10,638 bases of DNA from an uncultured Ruminiclostridium sp. (GTDB taxonomy: Bacteria > Bacillota > Clostridia > Oscillospirales > Ruminococcaceae): NCBI GenBank assembly GCA_934462775.1, contig CAKSIR010000082.1:1-10638 (forward strand). The letters are read 5' to 3'. Positions 5,802 to 10,638 of the stretch are shown here, piece by piece. Position 1 is the stretch's first letter. Every line of letters begins with the position of its first letter. Under the pieces are notes generated by a model that saw only the letters and a list, made by a program, of their open reading frames with translations, was not told the DNA's origin and ran no database searches. A program made the position numbers and the translations under genes.

Positions 5802-8201
5802 ATGCAATCACCTTACACAGCAGATGAGCTGGCACGTCAGCTCAAAGGAATTCTGGAGTTTGACTTCCGCACATCTCCTGAGGAAGCAACAAACACACAG
5901 ATCTATAAGGCACTTTCCAAAATCGTAGTAAACTACCTTAAGGAAAAGCGCCATATGTTCATGACAAAGAACAACTCGCAGGGTAAAAAGCAGGTTTACT
6001 ACATTTCAATGGAGTTCCTCATGGGACGTTCGTTAAAAACAAGCCTCTTTAACCTTGGCATGAACGAGGAAGCTGAAAAGGCATTAAAGAATGCATTCGA
6101 CGTAAAAATTGACAACATTTACGAGGAAGAACCTGACGCAGGCTTAGGCAACGGCGGTCTTGGACGTCTGGCAGCCTGCTACATGGACGGTATGGCTACC
6201 TGCGCATATCCTGCAACCGGCTACTCTATCCTTTATGAATACGGTATCTTCAAGCAGAAGATAATCGACGGCTGGCAGACCGAGCTGCCGGATAACTGGC
6301 TGCCGGGCGGCGAGGTATGGCTTGTTCCTGTTCCCGATCAGGCAATCGAGGTTCACTTTGACGGCGAAATCAGAGAAAGCTGGGACAACGATTATCACCA
6401 CGTTGAACACGTTAATTACCAGACAGTAAACGCCGTTCCTTATGATATGTACGTTTCGGGCTACGACAGCGAGGGCGTTTCAAAGCTCCGTCTGTGGAGC
6501 GCTCAGTCCATGTCGTTCGATATGAACGCATTTAATACAGGTAACTATGCAAACGCTCTCGGTGCAAACAACATCGCTCACGCTCTTACAAAGGTGCTTT
6601 ATCCTAACGATAACCACCTTGAGGGTAAGGCGCTCCGTCTGCGTCAGCAGTACTTCATGTGCGCAGCCTCGGTAGGCGACATCGTAATGCGCCACATGAA
6701 CACATACGGCACACTGGATAACCTCCACGAAAAGGCTGCTATCCACATTAACGATACGCACCCGACGCTCGCTATTCCGGAGCTGATGAGAATACTCCTC
6801 GACGACTGCGGTTACAGCTGGTCAAAGGCTTGGCATATCGTTTCCAACACATTTGCTTATACAAACCACACGGTTATGGCGGAAGCTCTTGAAAAGTGGG
6901 ACGAGGACCTTATGAGGAGAATCCTCCCGCGTATCTACGCTATTATCTGCGAAATCAACCGCCGCTACTGCGAAGGTCTTACAAATAGACTGGGCGACCC
7001 GGCAAGAGTTGAGAGAATGTCGATTATCCGCAACAGACAGGTAAGAATGGCTAACCTGTGCATTGACGCTTCTCACTCCGTAAACGGCGTTTCCAAGCTC
7101 CACAGCGAGATTATCAAGGATTCTGTATTCCACGATGAATACGAGGATAAGCCTGTTAAGTTCAAGAACGTTACAAACGGTATTGCTTACAGAAGATGGC
7201 TGCTCCAGTCCAACCCCGGTCTTACAAAGCTCCTTTCCGAAACAATCGGCACAGGCTTCAAGAAGGACGCCTCAGAGCTGTCAAGACTGCGTATGTTTGA
7301 AAACGACAAGGCTGTTCTTGAGGGTCTTGCAAAGGTTAAGAAGGAAAACAAGGAGCGTTTCGCTAAGTTCGTTCTCAGCACGACAGGCACAAAGCTGAAC
7401 ACAGACAGCATTTTCGACGTTCAGGTAAAGCGTCTGCACGAATACAAGCGTCAGCAGCTCAACGCACTGAACATCATTGCAGAATACAACTATCTCTGCA
7501 ACAATCCTGACGCCGACTTTGTTCCTAAGACATACATTTTCGCTTCAAAGGCTGCCCCGGGCTACTACATGGCTAAGCAGATTATCAAGATGCTCTGGTG
7601 CATCGGCGAGGAGCTGAAGCGCAATCCTAAGCTTAACGAAAAGCTTTCCGTAATCTTCCTTGAGGATTACCGTGTAACGCTTTCCGAAATTCTTATGCCT
7701 GCTGCCGAAATTTCCGAGCAGATTTCCCTTGCGGGTACAGAAGCCAGCGGTACGGGCAACATGAAGCTTATGCTCAACGGTGCGATTACAATGGGTACTT
7801 ACGACGGCGCAAACGTTGAAATTCATGAGCAGGTCGGCGACGACAACATCTTTATTTTCGGTATGAGCACGCCTGAGGTAAACATCACCCGTGCAAACGG
7901 CTACAAGCCGGAAAGCATTTACGACAGCAATCAGGTTATTTCCGCCGCTATTAACAGAATGTATTCCGGAATCAACGGCGCTAAGTTTGACGAAGTTGCA
8001 AACGCAATCCGCTACACTGACCGGTATATGTGCCTTGCAGACTTCCAGAGCTATCAGGACGCTCAGGCAAAGGCAAGAACACTTTACAAGGATAAAGAAA
8101 AGTGGAACAAGATGTCCCTCAATAACATTGCAGGAGCAGGCATTTTCTCAGCAGACCGCGCAGTAACAGATTACGCGCGCGACATCTGGAGATTATTCTG
8201 A
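5802..8201 (+). CDS. glgP: Glycogen / alpha-glucan phosphorylase (GT35)
   Basis: This 799-residue protein is full length for the family (E. coli MalP and GlgP are about 800). It removes glucose from the non-reducing ends of glycogen, starch or maltodextrin as glucose-1-phosphate, in the cytoplasm, with pyridoxal phosphate. Visible hallmarks are KKQVYYISMEFLMGR in the N-terminal domain, GLGNGGLGRLAACYMD from residue 114, the phosphate-site segment KRLHEYK (543-549), and the cofactor motif EASGTGNMK with the Schiff-base lysine at Lys655. The ATG at 5802 is preceded by AAGGAAGGA (5785-5793) at good spacing. The gene has its own promoter and is followed by a terminator before the GH13 gene. Whether glycogen (GlgP) or maltodextrin (MalP) is preferred cannot be read from the sequence; the symbol follows common usage in clostridia. 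Confidence 0.95.
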   Translation: MQSPYTADELARQLKGILEFDFRTSPEEATNTQIYKALSKIVVNYLKEKRHMFMTKNNSQGKKQVYYISMEFLMGRSLKTSLFNLGMNEEAEKALKNAFDVKIDNIYEEEPDAGLGNGGLGRLAACYMDGMATCAYPATGYSILYEYGIFKQKIIDGWQTELPDNWLPGGEVWLVPVPDQAIEVHFDGEIRESWDNDYHHVEHVNYQTVNAVPYDMYVSGYDSEGVSKLRLWSAQSMSFDMNAFNTGNYANALGANNIAHALTKVLYPNDNHLEGKALRLRQQYFMCAASVGDIVMRHMNTYGTLDNLHEKAAIHINDTHPTLAIPELMRILLDDCGYSWSKAWHIVSNTFAYTNHTVMAEALEKWDEDLMRRILPRIYAIICEINRRYCEGLTNRLGDPARVERMSIIRNRQVRMANLCIDASHSVNGVSKLHSEIIKDSVFHDEYEDKPVKFKNVTNGIAYRRWLLQSNPGLTKLLSETIGTGFKKDASELSRLRMFENDKAVLEGLAKVKKENKERFAKFVLSTTGTKLNTDSIFDVQVKRLHEYKRQQLNALNIIAEYNYLCNNPDADFVPKTYIFASKAAPGYYMAKQIIKMLWCIGEELKRNPKLNEKLSVIFLEDYRVTLSEILMPAAEISEQISLAGTEASGTGNMKLMLNGAITMGTYDGANVEIHEQVGDDNIFIFGMSTPEVNITRANGYKPESIYDSNQVISAAINRMYSGINGAKFDEVANAIRYTDRYMCLADFQSYQDAQAKARTLYKDKEKWNKMSLNNIAGAGIFSADRAVTDYARDIWRLF

Positions 8202-8212
8202 TAAACCCCCGA

Positions 8213-8245
8213 CGGCATATTGCTCTTTTGCAATATGCCGTTTTT
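8213..8245 (+). terminator. Intrinsic terminator between glgP and the GH13 gene
   Basis: A perfect 11-bp stem pairs CGGCATATTGC (8213-8223) with GCAATATGCCG (8230-8240) around a 6-nt loop and is followed by TTTTT (8241-8245). It starts 12 nt after the glgP stop. Only 31 nt separate the T-run from the GH13 ATG, and these hold the ribosome binding site, so a separate promoter after the terminator is unlikely. Partial readthrough would make the GH13 enzyme less abundant than the phosphorylase. Confidence 0.85.
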
Positions 8246-8276
8246 ATGCAAAAATATAAGGGAAAGGATTTCCGAT

Positions 8277-10172
8277 ATGAACTGTCCCATTTACGATTGT
8301 TTTGATACTGATTATAAATATCCTTTCGGCGCTGCGGAGCAGTTTTCCGACTGCAAATTCTCGCTGCGCTTTGAAAAAAACATATATCCTACCGATGTTG
8401 TGCTTGTAATGTACCGACCAGGTTTCAAGGAGAAGTTCATTCCTCTTGAAAAGACCAACGAAACAGACGAGTATAACGAATTTACCTGTATCCACAATCC
8501 GCAGGACTTAGGTCTGCATCAGTACTACTTTGTGCTGACGCTTAACGGCAACCGCCGCTACATCAAGCGCCACGGCGCAAGCGAGGGTATATTTGAGGGC
8601 GAGGAGCTGTTTCAGCTCACTGTTTACAAGCAGGGACTTACCACTCCCGAATGGCTCAAGGGCGGCGTAATGTACCAGATTTTCCCCGACCGTTTTTCAA
8701 AGGGCCGCAGAGCGTTCAACACAAAGCCTGCCTACCCGTCTGACCGCAAGCTTCATTCAAGGTGGAGCGAAACTCCCGACTGGCGTCCTGACCACAACGG
8801 TCTTATAACCAACAACGACTATTTCGGCGGCGATTTGAAGGGAGTTGAGCAAAAGCTTGATTACCTCCGCGATTTGGGCGTTACGATTATTTACCTGAAC
8901 CCGATTTTCGAGAGCCACGAAAATCACCGTTACAGCACTGCCAACTACGAAAAAATAGACCCGATGCTTGGCACTGAGGCTGATTTCAGACAGCTTTGCA
9001 GAACCGCCGAAAGCAAGGGCATAAAAATAATTCTTGACGGCGTATTTTCACACACGGGCGCCGATTCAATCTACTTCAACAAATTCGGCAGATACGGCGA
9101 GAGTACAGGCGCTTACCGCGATTCCAACAGCAAGTACAAGGAGTGGTACAGCTTCATAAGATACCCCGACACCTACGAGTCGTGGTGGGGCATTACGACG
9201 CTTCCGAACGTAAATGAAAACAATCCGTCCTACACCGAGTATATCTGCGGTAACGGCGGCATTTTGCAGAAGTGGATCGACGCAGGCGCAAGCGGCTGGC
9301 GACTTGACGTTGCCGACGAGCTGCCTGACGAATTTCTCGATAATCTCCGCAAGGCGGTAAAGGCAAAGGGCGAGGACAAGGTAATTTACGGAGAGGTCTG
9401 GGAGGACGCGTCCAACAAGGAAAGCTACGGCGTTCGCAGACGTTACCTCACAGGCTATCAGCTCGACAGCGTTATGAATTACCCGTTCAAGGAAATAATT
9501 CTGAACTACGTTAAGTATTCCGACCCGAAACCGCTGGTGGACGGCATTATGACTATTGTTGAGCATTATCCGAAGCCCTGCGTTGACGTGCTGATGAACT
9601 TCCTTTCCACCCACGATACCGAGCGCGCAATCACTCGTCTTGCAGGCGAGGAGGTCGGCTGGCACGACAGAGAGTGGCAGTCGGAGCGTTACCTGTCCGA
9701 TTGGCAGTACGTCTACGGAATTACGCTCATGAAGTGCGCAATGGTGCTTCAGTTCTTCCTGCCGGGTATTCCGTGCGTTTATTACGGCGATGAAGCAGGT
9801 CAGGAGGGCTACAAGGACCCGTTCAACCGCCGCACTTACCCGTGGGGTTCGGAAAACTTTGAGCTTGTCGACTTTACAAGAGAGCTTTCCGCAATCAGAC
9901 ACACCTGCAAGGGCTTTGCCCGCGGCGACATTAGATTTATCAAGGCAACAAGGGATTATGTAATTTTCAGACGTTTTGATGATTCGATCGGAGAGGGCGC
10001 AGTGGTATTCCTCAACAAGTCCAAAAACGCTCAGAAGTTCTCCCTTACCACCGCAATTCAGGGCTGCACGTCATTCAGACTTATGCGCTCAAAGCACGGC
10101 GGTTCAAGAACTCTCGGCAAAATCATGATTTCCCCATTCGACTATGAGGTAGTGGAAATCAAGACTAGGTAG
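8277..10172 (+). CDS. Cytoplasmic GH13 alpha-glucan hydrolase (neopullulanase / cyclomaltodextrinase-like)
   Basis: This 631-residue protein has an N-terminal beta-rich domain (about 1-130, CBM34-like in position), then a GH13 TIM barrel starting at VMYQIFPDRFSKG and a short C-terminal beta domain. GH13 signatures are visible: DGVFSH (Asp254, His259), GWRLDVADE with the nucleophile Asp344, YGEVWED with the acid/base Glu373, and THDTER with the transition-state Asp447. LPNVNENNP resembles the MPKxN segment of GH13_20/39 enzymes. There is no signal peptide, so it probably cleaves maltodextrins, cyclodextrins or alpha-1,6 branches inside the cell, feeding the phosphorylase upstream. The ATG at 8277 is chosen because GGAAAGGA (8261-8268) lies 8 nt upstream; the in-frame TTG at 8220 falls inside the terminator hairpin. 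Linkage specificity is not determined. Confidence 0.88.
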   Translation: MNCPIYDCFDTDYKYPFGAAEQFSDCKFSLRFEKNIYPTDVVLVMYRPGFKEKFIPLEKTNETDEYNEFTCIHNPQDLGLHQYYFVLTLNGNRRYIKRHGASEGIFEGEELFQLTVYKQGLTTPEWLKGGVMYQIFPDRFSKGRRAFNTKPAYPSDRKLHSRWSETPDWRPDHNGLITNNDYFGGDLKGVEQKLDYLRDLGVTIIYLNPIFESHENHRYSTANYEKIDPMLGTEADFRQLCRTAESKGIKIILDGVFSHTGADSIYFNKFGRYGESTGAYRDSNSKYKEWYSFIRYPDTYESWWGITTLPNVNENNPSYTEYICGNGGILQKWIDAGASGWRLDVADELPDEFLDNLRKAVKAKGEDKVIYGEVWEDASNKESYGVRRRYLTGYQLDSVMNYPFKEIILNYVKYSDPKPLVDGIMTIVEHYPKPCVDVLMNFLSTHDTERAITRLAGEEVGWHDREWQSERYLSDWQYVYGITLMKCAMVLQFFLPGIPCVYYGDEAGQEGYKDPFNRRTYPWGSENFELVDFTRELSAIRHTCKGFARGDIRFIKATRDYVIFRRFDDSIGEGAVVFLNKSKNAQKFSLTTAIQGCTSFRLMRSKHGGSRTLGKIMISPFDYEVVEIKTR

Positions 10173-10257
10173 CAGACAGTTTTGTTTGCTGTTCAGTTGA
10201 TTTTGACTTTCAGCCGAGCAAATGGCGCGGCTTTGAACTCAGTGAAACGAATAAATG
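10173..10257 (+). other. 3' untranslated stretch after the GH13 gene
   Basis: These 85 nt lie between the GH13 stop and the terminator. They hold a weak AGCCG (10212-10216) / CGGCT (10228-10232) pairing and a 7-bp direct repeat TGAACTC (10234-10240 and 10256-10262). I see no supported coding sequence. The composition looks like an intergenic repeat, but no second copy is in the window. Confidence 0.25.
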
Positions 10258-10290
10258 AACTCCGCAGTGCGTATGCTGCGGAGTTTTTTT
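10258..10290 (+). terminator. Strong intrinsic terminator ending the glgP-GH13 block
   Basis: A perfect 10-bp stem pairs AACTCCGCAG (10258-10267) with CTGCGGAGTT (10276-10285) around an 8-nt loop. A run of seven T (10284-10290) begins in the last two stem positions. It closes the plus-strand carbohydrate transcription unit about 85 nt after the GH13 stop. Confidence 0.9.
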
Positions 10291-10315
10291 AATTACACAA
10301 CGAAAAACTTTTTCA

Positions 10316-10321
10316 TATAAT
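10316..10321 (+). promoter_or_regulatory. Candidate -10 element for the right-edge gene
   Basis: TATAAT (10316-10321) lies between the terminator and the last gene, but 17 nt upstream there is only TTACAC (10293-10298), a poor -35. Transcription could start near 10328, just where a stem-loop begins. The CATATAATT context might instead belong to an alternative sigma factor; the sequence does not settle this. Confidence 0.35.
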
Positions 10322-10327
10322 TCGGAC

Positions 10328-10366
10328 TTCCTGAATATGCTTTTATGAACATAATTCAGAAAGGAA
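10328..10366 (+). promoter_or_regulatory. Leader stem-loop overlapping the ribosome binding site of the right-edge gene
   Basis: CTGAATATG (10331-10339) can pair with CATAATTCAG (10350-10359) with one bulged A, around a loop of about 10 nt. TTCC (10328-10331) can alternatively pair with GGAA (10363-10366), which is part of the ribosome binding site AGAAAGGA (10358-10365). The fold could therefore partly hide the site. The stem is AT-rich and only moderately stable. Confidence 0.35.
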
Positions 10367-10373
10367 TGATTAT

Positions 10374-10638
10374 ATGAAACAGGACGATTTTGACGCCGCC
10401 GTTCGCAGATACACCGAAGAACTGATGCGCTACAATGCGAGAAAAACAAGCGCTCAGCCGCCTCCCGATATTCCGAAAGAGCAGGCTCCGCCCGTAATTG
10501 AAGAGCCTGCTCCCGTTGAAGCGCCTGCCGAGCCTGTAATTGCTGTACAGGAAGAAGCGGACATAGCCGACAACGACAACGCAGCTTTTTCTGTATCTGC
10601 TGAACAGGTGAACGAAAAAGCAGAGCCTGAGGAGGAAA
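10374..10638 (+). CDS. Unidentified protein with Pro/Glu/Ala-rich region, truncated by the right window edge
   Basis: An open frame begins at the ATG at 10374, 8 nt after the ribosome binding site AGAAAGGA (10358-10365), and stays open for 88 codons to the window end. The first 24 or so residues (MKQDDFDAAVRRYTEELMRYNARK) look like a short charged amphipathic helix. The rest is low-complexity and acidic, rich in Pro, Glu, Ala and Val (runs such as EEPAPVEAPAEP), like an extended linker. No signal peptide, membrane segment or catalytic motif is visible in this part, so any folded domain would lie downstream. I do not recognise the family. Base composition and the good ribosome binding site argue that it is a real gene, separated from the GH13 gene by a strong terminator. 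Confidence 0.7.
   Translation, partial: MKQDDFDAAVRRYTEELMRYNARKTSAQPPPDIPKEQAPPVIEEPAPVEAPAEPVIAVQEEADIADNDNAAFSVSAEQVNEKAEPEEE

Noticed and set aside
8220..8276. Upstream TTG start that would lengthen the GH13 protein by 19 residues
   Set aside because: The TTG lies inside the terminator stem, has no ribosome binding site, and the added residues do not resemble the family; the ATG at 8277 has GGAAAGGA at good spacing.
9066..9902. Long minus-strand open frame (278 codons) inside the GH13 gene
   Set aside because: It is antisense to strongly conserved GH13 motifs, has no recognisable domain and no good ribosome binding site; long antisense frames are common opposite such codon usage.
10366..10377. 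Three-codon ATG-ATT-ATA-TGA frame overlapping the start of the last gene
   Set aside because: It begins directly at the Shine-Dalgarno with no spacing, so it would not be initiated; it is probably chance.
10210..10449. Minus-strand open frame of 79 codons over the terminator and the start of the last gene
   Set aside because: It crosses a strong plus-strand terminator and is antisense to a gene with a good ribosome binding site; no domain is visible.
1..10638. CRISPR arrays, tRNA or rRNA genes, insertion sequences, phage or defence genes
   Set aside because: I saw no regularly spaced direct repeats, no tRNA-like cloverleaf or rRNA sequence, and no transposase, integrase, toxin-antitoxin or nuclease motifs. 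The region looks like stable chromosomal backbone.

Overview
The window looks like chromosome from a Gram-positive, low-to-mid GC Firmicute of the Ruminococcus / Oscillospiraceae type. The evidence is strong AGGAGG-like ribosome binding sites, consensus TTGNNN-17-TATAAT promoters, U-tailed intrinsic terminators, and a gene set of cellobiose phosphorylase, alpha-glucan phosphorylase, a GH13 maltodextrin-active enzyme and tandem TrkA-type K+ channel regulators. The genus is inferred from gene content and family resemblance, not from a marker gene.

Layout. 1-111 is a left-edge intergenic stretch with three perfect hairpins, the last a plausible terminator for a plus-strand gene outside the window. 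112-756 (minus) encodes a six-helix DUF308/HdeD-like membrane protein. 868-3249 (minus) encodes a GH94 cellobiose phosphorylase. A terminator hairpin separates the two, directly in front of the DUF308 ribosome binding site. 3250-3542 is a divergent regulatory region with a minus-strand promoter carrying a cre/LacI-like operator and a near-consensus plus-strand promoter preceded by a 28-bp dyad. 3543-5687 (plus) is a tight three-gene operon: a metallo-beta-lactamase-fold protein, then two single-RCK TrkA-type proteins. 5802-8201 (plus) is alpha-glucan phosphorylase behind its own promoter, and 8277-10172 (plus) is a cytoplasmic GH13 enzyme; an 11-bp-stem terminator lies between them. A strong terminator at 10258-10290 ends the block. 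From 10374 a Pro/Glu-rich protein of unknown function runs off the right edge.

How the genes fit together. The two phosphorylases give the cell parallel ATP-saving routes from imported or stored beta-glucan (cellobiose) and alpha-glucan (glycogen, maltodextrin) to glucose-1-phosphate. The GH13 enzyme, with no export signal, would trim or debranch intracellular dextrins for the phosphorylase. The TrkA pair would gate a K+ transporter whose membrane subunit is not in the window. The window is mostly well-understood housekeeping and carbohydrate metabolism. I found no convincing new system. The points worth a second look are regulatory (two terminators placed against downstream ribosome binding sites, two operator-like dyads), the asymmetric TrkA pair translationally coupled to a metallo-beta-lactamase-fold protein, and the unidentified right-edge gene. 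All function calls come from reading motifs by eye; no database search was run.
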